This document shows, in pieces, positions 25,259-36,100 of a DNA stretch of 64,000 bases. The notes under the pieces were generated by a model. The model ran no database searches and was not told the origin of the DNA. It saw only the letters and a list, made by a program, of their open reading frames with translations. The DNA is from Bacteroidales bacterium (GTDB lineage: Bacteria > Bacteroidota > Bacteroidia > Bacteroidales > F082), in NCBI GenBank assembly GCA_024400295.1, contig JAKSNA010000004.1, positions 1 through 64,000 on the forward strand, read 5' to 3'. Numbering within the stretch: position 1 is the stretch's first letter; each line of letters begins with the position of its first letter. The position numbers and the translations under genes were made by a program.

Positions 25259-26031
25259 TTTACGCGGTCAAACTTTTTTGGAACACTGAATTTATAATCC
25301 TGTTCTGTGTTTATTAAAACATTTGAATATGAGATACTTATGTTAAATTCAGGCTTTTCAGAAATGGACAGGTTTATGTTTGTCGGAAGGAGTTTGCCAT
25401 CAAAACGCTCAAAGTTATCATAATTCAGTTCCAATTTCCTTCCGTTTTCTGAAATCTCTTGCAAATCACATTTTCTTATTCTGAAATTTTCGGGTTGGAC
25501 ATAAAGCATCTTGTTTATTTCATTGATTGTCTGTAACTTGTACAACTCACCAACGATTTCGGAATGGTATTTATCGCCGTTTTTCAATGTTATGTCATTG
25601 CCGACGAGAATCGCCTGTATGAATTTCAAATCAGCGATAGGAGAGGGGAGCTGCTTGAAATGTTTTATGCTTTCTTTCATATAAGTCTTCTCCGTGCGGT
25701 TTATCACAAAGACGGAATCGTGCGTTATCATTGCGCGAACCACTTCGAGTCCGACTGGAAGTGCCACTGAAAGCCATACAATGCTGTCATTTTTCATGCG
25801 AAGCTGGCCCTTAAGTGACAAATTGGCATCTTCTGTTTTGACTTTTGCGGAGAATTTTGTCTGAAACTCATTGTACGTGAAGCTGTTATCTTCCACTTCT
25901 CTTATCAACCTGTTTGCTGAGAGCGCACGCAAATCTTTGTTTGCTGTTGTCTTGTTTGAAGCGCAACTATATGCAAAAAGCGAGAAGCACATTATCAAAA
26001 TGATAATCAATATATTATGTAGCTTATTCAT
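25255..26031 (-). CDS. DUF4292 lipoprotein
   Basis: This 258-residue lipoprotein has a lipobox AYSC with Cys23 and a beta-rich body of the DUF4292 family, which is related to LolA/LolB lipoprotein carriers (FSAKVKTEDANLSLKGQLRMKNDSIVWLSV is a typical antiparallel start). A job in outer-membrane lipoprotein or lipid handling is plausible by fold only. The longer frame from 26061 adds ten residues; the start at 26031 puts the signal peptide at the N-terminus. It overlaps the TPR gene by 8 bp and envC by 4 bp. Confidence 0.85.
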   Translation of the reverse strand: MNKLHNILIIILIMCFSLFAYSCASNKTTANKDLRALSANRLIREVEDNSFTYNEFQTKFSAKVKTEDANLSLKGQLRMKNDSIVWLSVALPVGLEVVRAMITHDSVFVINRTEKTYMKESIKHFKQLPSPIADLKFIQAILVGNDITLKNGDKYHSEIVGELYKLQTINEINKMLYVQPENFRIRKCDLQEISENGRKLELNYDNFERFDGKLLPTNINLSISEKPEFNISISYSNVLINTEQDYKFSVPKKFDRVK

Positions 26032-27742
26032 ACAATTTTTCATCTTTAATTTTCTCATCAATCAATTCTGATGCATCGCCGGCTTTCTTTGCTTTCTTCC
26101 AATTCTGCACGGCTTTTTTCGTGTCGCCAAGCTTGTAAAGTATGTCGCCGAGATGCTCATAATTAACGCCCGAAGGATTCTTTTCATATTTGAAAGCCTT
26201 GTCCATCCATTTTTTCGCATCTTGAAACCGGTTCATTTTATAGAGAATCCAAGCGTAAGTGTCGAGATAAGTGGCATTCTTCGGTTCGGCTAAAATTGTT
26301 TTGGCCGACATCTCTAAAGCTCTTTCAAGGTCTTGATTATCAAGGGAAAGATAATAAGCGTAATTGTTCAATACATAAATATTCTCCGGATCGGCGCGAA
26401 GCACTCTGTCGTAAGCCTCGTATGACTTTTTCTGATTTCCCACAAGTTTGTAAGTATCACCGATATAAATGTCGAAATCTCTTGTAAGTTCTTTATTAGC
26501 AGATAGTTTACGGCCTTTTTCAAGACTTTTTATCGTATTTTCATAATCCTTCAGGTTATAATAAGACAGACCTGCGAAGAGGTAGAACAGCGGCTGCTCC
26601 GGATAAAGACTTATCGCGAGTTCTGTATGTTGTATAACTGATTGATAATCTTTTAGATCCATATCAACGAGACACAGTTGATAGAGTGTTGCAAAATTGT
26701 TTTTTTCACGATTCATTGACTCCACAAAATAATCGTGTGCCTTCTGCAAATCTTTGTTGTCATAGCAGACAGCGCCCATTATATAATATCCGATGTTCTT
26801 ATCAGGATGAGTCTCAATGAAAGCCTGTCCGACCGATTCCGCGCCCCGAATTGTTAAAGAATTTTTACTTTTTTCATTTTGCTCCGACCAAAGTTCATAG
26901 ATCTGCACCTTGGTAGCATAGTCGAGATTCTTGTTTTTTATCGCCGCCACAAATTCTTCCTGTGCCTTTTCGATTTCACCTTTGCTTTGGTAATAATCGT
27001 AAAGCGACACGTTTATGTATTTGTCATCAGGATCAAGTTCCTTGATTTTCAGGTAAATCTTATAAGCCTCTGCATCTTTTTTTGTTTGACGGTAAAGTTG
27101 GGCAATCATCGCGAGATAGCGAGTGTTTGTAGGAGCGAGTTCGACCAACTTTTCCATTTCCTCCGACATTTTTTTTGTGTCGCCGACAGCTTTGTAAATG
27201 TCGATTTTCTGCAAATAGATCAGTTCGTTTTTCCCAATCACGTCCTCAAGAACATCGATTTTTGCAATGGCTTTTTCATAATCGCCAATTTTGAGAAGAA
27301 CATCGATATACGTTTCAAGATATTCAAGATTCGTCGGATCATCAGTCATCAGCTTGTCATAAATTTTCATAAACTGCTGATAATCAGAATTATTCAAATA
27401 AAATTGCGCCAGTCTGATTTGATACCATTTGTTGTCAGGCTTTAGATTTGCAGCCTTGTATATCATTGAATACGCGTTAGTGTTTTGATTTTTCAGTTGA
27501 TAAAGCTCAGCAAGTTCATACATGCTTGCATCATCTTCCTCATAAAATTTCAAAGCCGTTTCGAAGCAACGTATAGCTTCGTCATAATTCTCACTGTATT
27601 TGTTTTCAAGTCCTTTTGAAAAATACTCGGCATTTTTCGCCAAGTCTTGCTTTACGATAGAATCACCAACAGCTTCAACTTGGGCTGAAACCATGCCGCA
27701 AGAAAGCAGCAGAAAACACAAGAATAATGTTCTTAACTTCAT
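26024..27742 (-). CDS. Periplasmic TPR protein
   Basis: This 572-residue protein has a signal peptide (1-21, FLLLSCGMVSAQ) followed by about a dozen tetratricopeptide repeats (units such as YFSKGLENKYSENYDEAIRCFETAL and ILYKLGDTKKAVQNWKKAKK) to the C-terminus. TPR arrays hold protein partners together. Proteins of this kind precede DUF4292 and EnvC genes in Bacteroidota, so an envelope-assembly scaffold is a fair guess. The frame is open to 27841, but that part overlaps dut; the ATG at 27742, 4 bp after the dut stop, was chosen. Confidence 0.88.
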   Translation of the reverse strand: MKLRTLFLCFLLLSCGMVSAQVEAVGDSIVKQDLAKNAEYFSKGLENKYSENYDEAIRCFETALKFYEEDDASMYELAELYQLKNQNTNAYSMIYKAANLKPDNKWYQIRLAQFYLNNSDYQQFMKIYDKLMTDDPTNLEYLETYIDVLLKIGDYEKAIAKIDVLEDVIGKNELIYLQKIDIYKAVGDTKKMSEEMEKLVELAPTNTRYLAMIAQLYRQTKKDAEAYKIYLKIKELDPDDKYINVSLYDYYQSKGEIEKAQEEFVAAIKNKNLDYATKVQIYELWSEQNEKSKNSLTIRGAESVGQAFIETHPDKNIGYYIMGAVCYDNKDLQKAHDYFVESMNREKNNFATLYQLCLVDMDLKDYQSVIQHTELAISLYPEQPLFYLFAGLSYYNLKDYENTIKSLEKGRKLSANKELTRDFDIYIGDTYKLVGNQKKSYEAYDRVLRADPENIYVLNNYAYYLSLDNQDLERALEMSAKTILAEPKNATYLDTYAWILYKMNRFQDAKKWMDKAFKYEKNPSGVNYEHLGDILYKLGDTKKAVQNWKKAKKAGDASELIDEKIKDEKLYE

Positions 27743-27746
27743 GACA

Positions 27747-28184
27747 TTAGTTTTTCCCGGTATGGCCGAATCCGCCGGCACCGCGTTCCGTTTCGGTAAG
27801 CACTTCAACTTCAACGACTTCCATCTGTTCACATTTCGCAATCACAAGTTGTGCTATCCTGTCACCATTGTTTATGACAAAGTCGGAGTCCGAGAGATTT
27901 ATCAAGATCACTTTTATTTCGCCACGGTAGTCTGCGTCGATTGTGCCAGGTGAGTTCAGTACGGTTATACCACTTTTGATGGCGAGTCCGCTTCTCGGAC
28001 GCACCTGTCCTTCATAGCCGACAGGAATCTCCATGAAAAGTCCCGTTGGAACAAGAGTTCGCTGCATTGGTTTTATAACTATCTGTCCGTCAGGAAGATA
28101 AGCTCTCAAATCCATACCGGCCGAATTTTCCGTCTCGTATTTCGGCAATGCGTTGTTCGAATTATTGACAATGTTCAATCTCAT
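27747..28184 (-). CDS. dut: dUTP diphosphatase
   Basis: This 145-residue trimeric dUTPase hydrolyses dUTP to dUMP and PPi, keeping uracil out of DNA and feeding thymidylate synthesis. All five family motifs are visible: AGMDLRA (I), RPRSGLAIK (II), [15 protein letters not shown] (III), [11 protein letters not shown] (IV) and [10 protein letters not shown] (V). Its ATG overlaps the stop of the upstream flippase gene (ATGA, 28181-28184). Confidence 0.96.
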   Translation of the reverse strand: MRLNIVNNSNNALPKYETENSAGMDLRAYLPDGQIVIKPMQRTLVPTGLFMEIPVGYEGQVRPRSGLAIKSGITVLNSPGTIDADYRGEIKVILINLSDSDFVINNGDRIAQLVIAKCEQMEVVEVEVLTETERGAGGFGHTGKN

Positions 28185-29686
28185 ATTTTTAAAGGATTTT
28201 TATGTTCAAAAAATATTACAGTTCCAATATAAGTTAATATTAATAATGTGTTGATTGTCAATCTGATTACTAACGACAAATCAACAAATAACATACTTGC
28301 GAAATAAAGAATTACAGCCAAGACCGAATACATGGCGATTCTGCCGATCTGGTAAGGAATCGGGAAATGTTTCTGTCCCCAAAAATAGGAAACCACCGCC
28401 ATGATTGTGTAGCAGGCGAGATGAGCGAACGCCGCGCCTTTGTATCCGATTTTCGGGACCAAAACGAACAATGTCAGCAAAGTCATTGAAGCCCCGATTA
28501 TTGTAATGACAGTTCCGCAGATAGTCTTGTCGGTGAGTTTATACCATATTCCGAGATTAAAGACAACTCCAAGCAACATATTGGCAATCAATATTATAGG
28601 AACGATCACAAGACCTTCATGGTAATCGCTTCCTTCGGTGCCGCTGAAATATTTCAGGACATCAATATAAAGCATCACTCCGAGGAAAATCAGGAGGCAG
28701 AACGCCACGAAATAAGTCATGACTTTTGCGTAGAGTTCCGGCGCGTTGCGGTCTTTCGCCCTGTTGAAGAAGAACGGCTCGGAGGCGTATCTGAACATCT
28801 GGATGAAGATTGTCATAAGCACCGCGAGCTTGTAGTTTGCGCCGTAAATCCCGACTTGCGCTACGGCATATTCACGGGCTGTCATCCCAAGAGACAGCAG
28901 CGTCTCTTCATCAGGAATGGGGGTGAGGTACTTGATCAAAATCTTGTCGGCCACTTCATTGACCATTCCTATGATGCTGACGAGCATTATTGGCAGGGCG
29001 TATTTCAGCATCGGTTTCACCAGGTTGTTGTCCAACTCGAAGCGGAAACCTTTCATTTGCGGGATGAGCAGAATAAGGCTTAACAAACTCGCTAAGACAT
29101 TGGAAATCAGTACCCAGATGAGTAAACCGACTTCGGGGCCGAATAGTTTTGCAGATATAGCCTCGGATTTTTCGGGGATGGCAAGCAGGAAGAAAAGATT
29201 CAGTCCGATGTTGAAGACAACATTTGCGATTTTAATCATCGTGAATCTTTTCGCTTTGTTTTCTTTCCTGAGTTTCGCAAAAGGGACGGCCGTCAGTGCG
29301 TCGAGAGCGACTATTATTCCGAGAAACAATACATATTGTGTATTATGATCATATTCAATCCAACCTGCGAAATGCTTGTAAATGAGGCAATAAAGCACCA
29401 AAAAAACAGCGGTCGTCGTGAAAATGCACGACATGATGTTATTGAAGACTCTGTCAGAATCGGCCTTTTGAGTATAGCGGAAGAAAGTCGTCTCCATTCC
29501 GTACGTCAGAAGCGCAATAAGGAACGCCATCCACGCATACAAATCGGTGATTTGTCCATAAACGCCCGAGACGAACACTCTGACGTACAACGGTGTCAGA
29601 AAATAATTCAGCAGGCGAGGAACCATCGTTCCCAATCCATAAATCACCGTCTGTCCGGCCAAAGCCTTCAAAGGATTGTTACTCAT
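28181..29686 (-). CDS. Polysaccharide flippase (Wzx/MVF-type)
   Basis: This 501-residue protein has 12 to 14 membrane segments and an N-terminal [24 protein letters not shown], the classic start of polysaccharide biosynthesis (Wzx-like, MOP superfamily) proteins. It would move a lipid-linked sugar across the inner membrane. It is the first gene of the six-gene operon 29686-23811, with a promoter at 29709-29716. Its cargo is not evident; the SAM-dependent methyltransferase upstream (29847) has its own transcript. Confidence 0.87.
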   Translation of the reverse strand: MSNNPLKALAGQTVIYGLGTMVPRLLNYFLTPLYVRVFVSGVYGQITDLYAWMAFLIALLTYGMETTFFRYTQKADSDRVFNNIMSCIFTTTAVFLVLYCLIYKHFAGWIEYDHNTQYVLFLGIIVALDALTAVPFAKLRKENKAKRFTMIKIANVVFNIGLNLFFLLAIPEKSEAISAKLFGPEVGLLIWVLISNVLASLLSLILLIPQMKGFRFELDNNLVKPMLKYALPIMLVSIIGMVNEVADKILIKYLTPIPDEETLLSLGMTAREYAVAQVGIYGANYKLAVLMTIFIQMFRYASEPFFFNRAKDRNAPELYAKVMTYFVAFCLLIFLGVMLYIDVLKYFSGTEGSDYHEGLVIVPIILIANMLLGVVFNLGIWYKLTDKTICGTVITIIGASMTLLTLFVLVPKIGYKGAAFAHLACYTIMAVVSYFWGQKHFPIPYQIGRIAMYSVLAVILYFASMLFVDLSLVIRLTINTLLILTYIGTVIFFEHKNPLKI

Positions 29687-29708
29687 ATTTATTTTTGGTT
29701 AAAAACTG

Positions 29709-29716
29709 CAAATTTA
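29709..29716 (-). promoter_or_regulatory. -7 promoter element of the flippase-dut-TPR-DUF4292-envC operon
   Basis: The minus strand reads TAAATTTG, matching TAnnTTTG, 22 bases before the ATG at 29686. No other promoter box was seen inside the operon, whose genes all overlap or lie within 4 bp. Confidence 0.55.
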
Positions 29717-29846
29717 TTATTTTATTTCAAAATCCTCAAAAATTTAATCGAAAAAACGACTTGATATAACCGATTATCTCTGGTTTTTTGACATATTGCT
29801 CATTAAAAATTCAAATCGCCTTAAAACGCCCGAAAACGGCTTCAAA

Positions 29847-30731
29847 TCAGATTTTGGAAAAAACATACACCAAACTTGAATATTCACCCGTTTTTTTTGC
29901 CGAGAGGTTTGATCTCAGACCATTTAAGAAACCATTCAGCAGAGGTTTTCCGTTTGGTAGATATTTTTCGCTCATCATTGAGATGAAGAAAGCGTCCCAT
30001 TTCATCGGTTTGATTTTCTTGAGCGCAAATTTCCCATTCAAAACATTTTCAAGTGATTCTTTATGAAAATGGTTGAGATGACGCGGGACATCGTATGCCG
30101 CCCATTTGTCTTTATAGTGTCCAGCATCGTATGATTTGTAGTTCGGGACCGCAATAACAAGTCGTCCGTTGTCGGCGAGAAGCCGATAAAACTGATTTGC
30201 CAACGACTCTAAATCATCAACATGTTCGAAGACGTGCCAGAGTGTTATAACATCGAAACTACAATCGAGCAATGACGACAGCTCTGACGGCTCAACCACC
30301 GTCTCCCCAATTTTTTTTGTTGCCAATGATCTCGCATCGGCGCTCAAATCACAGCCATAGACATAACATCCGTTTCTCTTTGCATAACAAAGAAAATCTC
30401 CGATTCCGCAACCATAATCAAGAAGACGTGTCTTGTTGCGTTTCACATAATTATTCGCTAAAGCGATCTTAAACTTATTCTTTATGTTTCTTTTTTTCAC
30501 CCATTTATAAAGGTACGGCACCAATCCTTTTTGATTTTCGTTATGACTCAGATAATTTTCCGATTTATAATATCTCCCGATCTCCGATTTGCCGGGACGT
30601 GGCGTGGTGAAAAGCAGCTTGCAGTCGGCACATTCGTAAATCTCGAAGTCTTCCTGCGTCAGAAAATAGTCTTTCACCTTAAGATACCGCTTCGTGTTTT
30701 CAGATTTGCAAAACGGACAATTATTTATCAT
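29847..30731 (-). CDS. Class I SAM-dependent methyltransferase with N-terminal zinc ribbon
   Basis: This 294-residue protein begins with a zinc-ribbon-like CPFCKSENT...CADC (Cys6, Cys9, and a pair near residues 34-37), then a Rossmann methyltransferase with motif I LLDYGCGIGDFLCYAK and WHVFEHVDD. This layout is common in Bacteroidota methyltransferases near glycan genes, which methylate sugars or small molecules. The substrate is unknown. It starts 42 bp after the mnmG stop and is probably the last gene of the DUF4175-ybeY-mnmG transcript or has a weak promoter of its own. Confidence 0.85.
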   Translation of the reverse strand: MINNCPFCKSENTKRYLKVKDYFLTQEDFEIYECADCKLLFTTPRPGKSEIGRYYKSENYLSHNENQKGLVPYLYKWVKKRNIKNKFKIALANNYVKRNKTRLLDYGCGIGDFLCYAKRNGCYVYGCDLSADARSLATKKIGETVVEPSELSSLLDCSFDVITLWHVFEHVDDLESLANQFYRLLADNGRLVIAVPNYKSYDAGHYKDKWAAYDVPRHLNHFHKESLENVLNGKFALKKIKPMKWDAFFISMMSEKYLPNGKPLLNGFLNGLRSNLSAKKTGEYSSLVYVFSKI

Positions 30732-30760
30732 TTCCTTAATTTTTAATTATTTACAAAAAC

Positions 30761-30773
30761 TTTCACGTGAAAC
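30761..30773. promoter_or_regulatory. parS-like palindrome at the 3' end of mnmG
   Basis: TTTCACGTGAAAC lies directly after the mnmG stop. With its flanks it reads ACTTTCACGTGAAACT, 13 of 16 matches to the ParB site TGTTTCACGTGAAACA. The central TTTCACGTGAAA is a perfect palindrome. Confidence 0.55.
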
Positions 30774-32647
30774 TAACGACCCAGAAAAACCGCCAGAACC
30801 GAGATGTCGGCAGGGGAGACCCCGCTGATCCTCGACGCCTGGCCAAGCGTCTGCGGCTTGTGTCTTGTCAGCTTCTGTCGCGCCTCGATGGTCAGCGAAT
30901 GAAGCGAATTGTAGTCAAAATCCGGACTCAACTTCACATCCTCAAGACGCTTCAGCTTGTCGGCGACTTCACGCTCCTTGTCGATATAACCTTCATATTT
31001 AACCAGAATCTCCGCCTCCTCGGCAATCTCACGAGTCGTCGCGTCACTAATGTCCCAGCGCAAATTGAGTTCGTCAACGTGCTTTATCATATTGACAAGA
31101 CTGATCTGCGGACGTGTGAGAATCTGCGCGAAACGCGCCTTATTGCTGATCTCAGGCGTGTCGTTTTCAGTCAAAAGACCGTTTATCACATCAGGGTTCA
31201 CATTCGTATCTTTCAGATACTTAATGAGTTCATCGACACGCTTTTGCTTCTCGACCAACCTGTCGTAACGCTCCTGTGTCGCGAGACCGAGTTTGTAGCC
31301 GATAGGTGTGAGACGCGCGTCGGCGTTGTCCTGCCTGAGCAGAATCCTGTATTCGGCACGGCTCGTGAACATCCTGTACGGCTCATCGACACTCTTCGTT
31401 ATCAAATCGTCGATGAGAACCCCGATATAACCCTGGTCACGACGCAAGACAAGAGGTTCCTCGTCGTTTATCAGCAGGTGTGCGTTGATGCCAGCCATAA
31501 GCCCTTGCGCCGCAGCCTCTTCATAGCCCGTCGTCCCGTTAATCTGACCGGCGAAGAAAAGCCCGTGGATCTTATGCGTTTCAAGACTGTGTTTGAGCTG
31601 TTCGGGCGGGAAAAAGTCATATTCAATGGCATAACCCGGACGGAATATCTTGGCGTTTTCAAAACCCTCGATATTACGTAGTGCCTCATATTGAATGTCT
31701 TCAGGAAGCGAAGAGCTGAAACCGTTGAGATAATATTCCACGGTCGTGGCACCTTCAGGCTCCACGAAAAGCTGATGGAAGTCTTTCCCCGCAAAACGCT
31801 CGATCTTGTCCTCGATGCTCGGGCAGTAACGCGGGCCTTTCCCCTGAATCCTGCCCGTGAACATCGGCGATTTCTCAAACCCGCGCCTCAGGATTTCATG
31901 AACCTTCAATGATGTATATGCGAGATAGCAGCTGCGCTGTTTCAGCGGTTTTTCGACATCCATGAACGAAAAGCCTGTCACTTCGTCATCGCCTTTCTGC
32001 TCGGTCAGCTTGCTGAAATCGATGGTCCTGCCGTCGATTCTGACGGGCGTGCCTGTCTTCATCCTGTCGGCCTCAAAGCCGAGTTCCGTTAACTGCTCTG
32101 TTATGCCGTGACTTGCGCTCTCGCCGATTCTTCCGCCGGAGAACGACTTCTCGCCGATGAAAATCCTTCCGTTAAGGAACGTGCCGTTTGTCAGGATGAC
32201 TGTTTTTGACAGCACATCACCGCCCATCATCGTGTGAACGCCGACAACATTGTCGCCTTCAACCAATATTCCGTCAACATGGTCCTGCCAGAATTCAAGA
32301 TTCTTCGTGTTCTCAAGCGTGTTTCTCCATTCAGCCGAAAACGCCGCCTTGTCGCTCTGCACGCGCGGACTCCACACCGCCGGGCCTTTCGACTTGTTGA
32401 GCATCCTGAACTGAATCATCGTCTTGTCAGCCACGACACCCATCTGTCCGCCCAATGCGTCAATCTCGCGCACGATCTGGCCCTTGGCGATTCCGCCGAC
32501 AGCAGGATTACACGACATCGCCGCCATGAAACTCATGTTCATCGTGACCAGCAACGTCTTGCTCCCAAGGTTAGCGGCGGCGGCAGCGGCCTCACATCCT
32601 GCGTGACCAGCCCCAACAACTATTACATCGTATCTGTCAAAAATCAT
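30773..32647 (-). CDS. mnmG: tRNA uridine-5-carboxymethylaminomethyl modification enzyme MnmG
   Basis: This 624-residue FAD protein works with MnmE to install cmnm5 on the wobble uridine of several tRNAs. It has the dinucleotide-binding VVGAGHAGCEAA (10-21), the family motif SCNPAVGGIAKGQIVREIDALGG, GTFLNGRIFIGEK, and FFAGQINGTTGYEEAAAQG; length is typical. mnmG (gidA) often lies near the replication origin beside parAB. Here no parAB genes are visible, but parS-like palindromes sit at both ends of the gene. Confidence 0.97.
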   Translation of the reverse strand: MIFDRYDVIVVGAGHAGCEAAAAAANLGSKTLLVTMNMSFMAAMSCNPAVGGIAKGQIVREIDALGGQMGVVADKTMIQFRMLNKSKGPAVWSPRVQSDKAAFSAEWRNTLENTKNLEFWQDHVDGILVEGDNVVGVHTMMGGDVLSKTVILTNGTFLNGRIFIGEKSFSGGRIGESASHGITEQLTELGFEADRMKTGTPVRIDGRTIDFSKLTEQKGDDEVTGFSFMDVEKPLKQRSCYLAYTSLKVHEILRRGFEKSPMFTGRIQGKGPRYCPSIEDKIERFAGKDFHQLFVEPEGATTVEYYLNGFSSSLPEDIQYEALRNIEGFENAKIFRPGYAIEYDFFPPEQLKHSLETHKIHGLFFAGQINGTTGYEEAAAQGLMAGINAHLLINDEEPLVLRRDQGYIGVLIDDLITKSVDEPYRMFTSRAEYRILLRQDNADARLTPIGYKLGLATQERYDRLVEKQKRVDELIKYLKDTNVNPDVINGLLTENDTPEISNKARFAQILTRPQISLVNMIKHVDELNLRWDISDATTREIAEEAEILVKYEGYIDKEREVADKLKRLEDVKLSPDFDYNSLHSLTIEARQKLTRHKPQTLGQASRISGVSPADISVLAVFLGR

Positions 32648-32655
32648 ATTCTTTG

Positions 32656-32668
32656 TTTCACGTGAATT
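32656..32668. promoter_or_regulatory. parS-like palindrome at the 5' end of mnmG
   Basis: TGTTTCACGTGAATTA matches TGTTTCACGTGAAACA at 14 of 16 positions and lies just before the mnmG start. It shares an 11-base core, TTTCACGTGAA, with the site at 30761, 1.9 kb away. Confidence 0.55.
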
Positions 32669-32688
32669 AATATATTCAACAAATTGAT

Positions 32689-33114
32689 TTACAATTTATT
32701 AGGTCGTATTTCCAAACAAAAATCCTCTTGTTTCCGCATCTCCGCGGCATCAGAGTCGGCCTTGTCTTTGTAACCGATAAGATGCAAGACACCGTGCGCC
32801 AAAACGCGGTGAAACTCATCCCTGAACGGCTTCCCGAGCTGCCCGGCGTTGTCGCGAATCCTGTCGAGGCTGATGTAAAACTCGCCCGAAAGAAACTCCG
32901 TGCAGTCATTCAGCGGAAACGTGACAATATCGGTGTAGAAGTCGTGGTTCATGCGCTTCATGTTGAAGTCATACAAGCACTCATCAGAGCAGAACATGTA
33001 ATACAACTCTCCGACCTTCTTGCCGTACTCGGCGACGAAACTCTGTATCCACTCTTTCGCCAAACGCTCGTCAAGCTCGGGCTTCTCAATGTCAATCGTT
33101 TGAAACCTTATCAT
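32689..33114 (-). CDS. ybeY: Endoribonuclease YbeY
   Basis: This 141-residue protein has the YbeY core FHRVLAHGVLHLIGYKD and acts in 16S rRNA 3' maturation and ribosome quality control. In E. coli the metal is held by three His of HGxxHLxGYDH; here His107 and His111 are kept, but the third position is Asp117 (GYKDKAD). This variant is familiar in Bacteroidota, so an intact enzyme is likely. Its start lies 23 bp inside the end of the DUF4175 gene, so the two are coupled. Confidence 0.93.
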   Translation of the reverse strand: MIRFQTIDIEKPELDERLAKEWIQSFVAEYGKKVGELYYMFCSDECLYDFNMKRMNHDFYTDIVTFPLNDCTEFLSGEFYISLDRIRDNAGQLGKPFRDEFHRVLAHGVLHLIGYKDKADSDAAEMRKQEDFCLEIRPNKL

Positions 33115-36100
33115 TATTCAAAAAATATTCGTTTATCTTTTCTCTGTAAAACTGTTGATACTCAATAGGATTGGTGCGCAAAAAATCCTGCTGCCTCTTC
33201 AAGCTCTCTTCATATCGCAACTCATCGACGGCATGTCCTTTTTGTTCACCTTTGTACTCGTTCGACTTGCGTTTCTCCTCTTTTTCACGTTCCTGCTGCG
33301 CCTTCTCTGCCTTCAGCATCCGCGACATGATGTTCTTGTGACGGTTTAAGGTTTGATTTGTAATGCGTTTGTTCACAATATCTTCCTCAAGTTTCTCCAT
33401 GTCTTTCATTATTTCATTGAGGCCGTCATCGCCGAGTTGTCCGTTCTTCTTCATCTCATCGAGCATCTTCTGCATCCCCTCACGGATCATCTCCTGCTGC
33501 GCCGCCATGCGCGCCAGCTCCTCGCTCATCTGCGGCATCGGCTGCCCGTCTTTCTGCATCTGCTGCATCTTTTGCTGCATGTCTTTCAACTGCCTCCCGA
33601 GCTGCTCCTGCAAGTCTTTCATGTTCTTCATGTCCTGCGGCTTGCCCTTGCTCTTCTTCGATTTCCCAGGCTTCGAGCACGAGCCGCTCATCCCGTCCAT
33701 CTGCATCTCCATCTGGTCCAACGACTCGGCAAGCATCAAGGCGAGATTGTTCATCGACATCATGGCTTTCTGTTGTTTGCCAGCCGCCATGCTAAAACGA
33801 AGTTCAAGAATATCTTGCATCGCACCTTCTAACTGATTGTCAATGATTTGCAATTCACTGAAAACAAAATTCTGTATTGCGGTCTGACGTAAAGCCATCT
33901 TCCTGAGCGAGTCGCTGACCATCACGAAATTCTCGGAGATTTCCTTTTGCCTGCTGATTTTGTCGGAGACGCTCGGGTCATCCTTGCGCATCTTACCCAC
34001 CTGAAGCATAAGTTCTTCCTCGGCATGTGACGACCGCACCACGTTTTCAAGCAGTATCCTCACAAGATGCGCGTCTTCGGCAAGCTGGTCCATGCCGGCA
34101 CCCTGCATCATCAAATCCAAGCTCTCGGCCATCTTCTTCATCTTTCCGCCTGCGTCTTTTTTCTTTTTCTGCGCACCAGAATTGTCGTTGTTGTCCTCAG
34201 AGTCACCGGCCTTGTCCAAGTCATCGTTGATTTCACCCGCAGCCTCTTCATCTTTTGAAATGTCGAACGGATCGTTCAAGTCCTTGTTCTGCTCCATCAC
34301 TGAATCCATCTTCTTCTCAAGGCTATTAAATTGATTCTTAGCATCTTGCGATGAGATGCTGTCACTGTTGCTTTCAAGTTTCTCTCCAAGCTCATTCAAC
34401 TCGTTTATCAATTCATTGACCTCTTTCTCTACCTTAAGTTGCTGAAGAAGCGAGAGGTTTCTGTCCATCATCTGCGAGAAATTCTCATTGTTCTTCTTCA
34501 ATTCCTTCATCATCTCCTGCATCTTCTCGCGCGGCATCTCATCGAGCATTTTTTCAATCTCCTCCATCATTTTCTTCAAATCGTCAGAAATGACTTCCTC
34601 AAACAATTTGTTGATCTCTTCCTGCTTCTTCAAAAGCTCCTCCGATGTCAACTCATTGTCTTTCAAGAAGTCGGAGAGTTCTTTCTGCTCTTCCTGAACC
34701 TTCTGCCATTCTTCCTGAAGCTGTTTCTGCTTTTCAAGAAGGTCTTTCATCTTCTCCTTGTCGCTCCAGTCGAGTTCCTTCTTTGCCATCAGATCACGAA
34801 GCATGTTTTCAATGTCGCGCTTCAGGTTTTCGAGTTCTTTTGAATCTTGAGATAATTTGTCAATGATTTGATTTTCAGAGCTATCCGCAATGGAGTCAAG
34901 TTGTTCGGTTGTTGGCAGACTCATATAAAAAACCTCCGAGCGTCTTGACTTCGGGCCGTTGATGCCGTCGTTGTCGAAAATCTCGAAATAAGCCTTGATT
35001 TCATCGCCACGGAAAACGTCAAGTGTATCTAAATCAACACTATAATAGAATGAAGTGCGAGTCTGCCGCTTGTCGATCGCGATGTTTTTCACGAACGACT
35101 GCTCCGGCTTTCCGTCAATTTCAAAATGGTAAAGCAGTTTCGTAAAGCCGTAGTCATCGGCAATCAGACCGGAATAATATGTCTGTTTTGCAAATTCCTC
35201 GTGGAAATCCTGAACCTGAATGCCCGGGAAAGCATCCTGAACCACCTCTATCATAAAAGGTACCGGTTCAACATCATCATTCCATTCATTAACGATATGT
35301 ATTTTCAACTTCTTGGATTTCAATGCTTTGACAGTAAAATAAAAATCATCAGCTTCATTCTGTGCAGCGAGTTTAAGAGTATCATCAAAGACGTAAAGCG
35401 AATCGACATCGCGGGTGTGAAACGTGAAATTCAGCACGGTCCCCTGTGGGACGACCACCCGTGTCTTCCCGGTGACAGTCTCGTTTTTCCGCTGGATATA
35501 CTTCGGGAAAACAAGCTCCGTCTCGTAATAAAGCAGCGTCGGATTCGGTCTGACAACCAACTCTATCGGCTCACTTCTGTATTCGCCGCCCTCGACATAA
35601 AAAGTTTCGTTTTGGTAATTATTTTTGAAAATGAAACGGAAATCATTGGTATTCAACTTGTTCATCAACCTTGTGCCATTGCCGCCCTTTATGTAAAAAG
35701 CATCAGGAATGTTCTCACCGGTTACACTGATTTCAAAGCCGATGTCACTGCCTTGTGTCGTCTCAAGCCTTGATGATGAAAGCGTTACGTCAAACGGCAG
35801 CGGTTTCTCATAAACCTGCGAGTAGTTGATGATTCGCTCGGCGGGTTTCTTGGTGAAGTCAGGGACGAAAATGACGAGAACCGACAGGATGACAAACGCC
35901 AACCCAAAGATTTTCAGATATTTGTAATTTTCTTTAAGATTGACCGCATCGGAGAAATTGACAGGTTTCAGGTTCTCGGTGCGTTGCTCTATTGTCGCGG
36001 TAAGCAATTCATTATCAGCATCTTTTGAAAGATTCTCGGAAAGCTGTAAAGTGTTAAGCAGCTTATCGCTGATTTCAGGGAAGAACTTACCTATCAAAAT

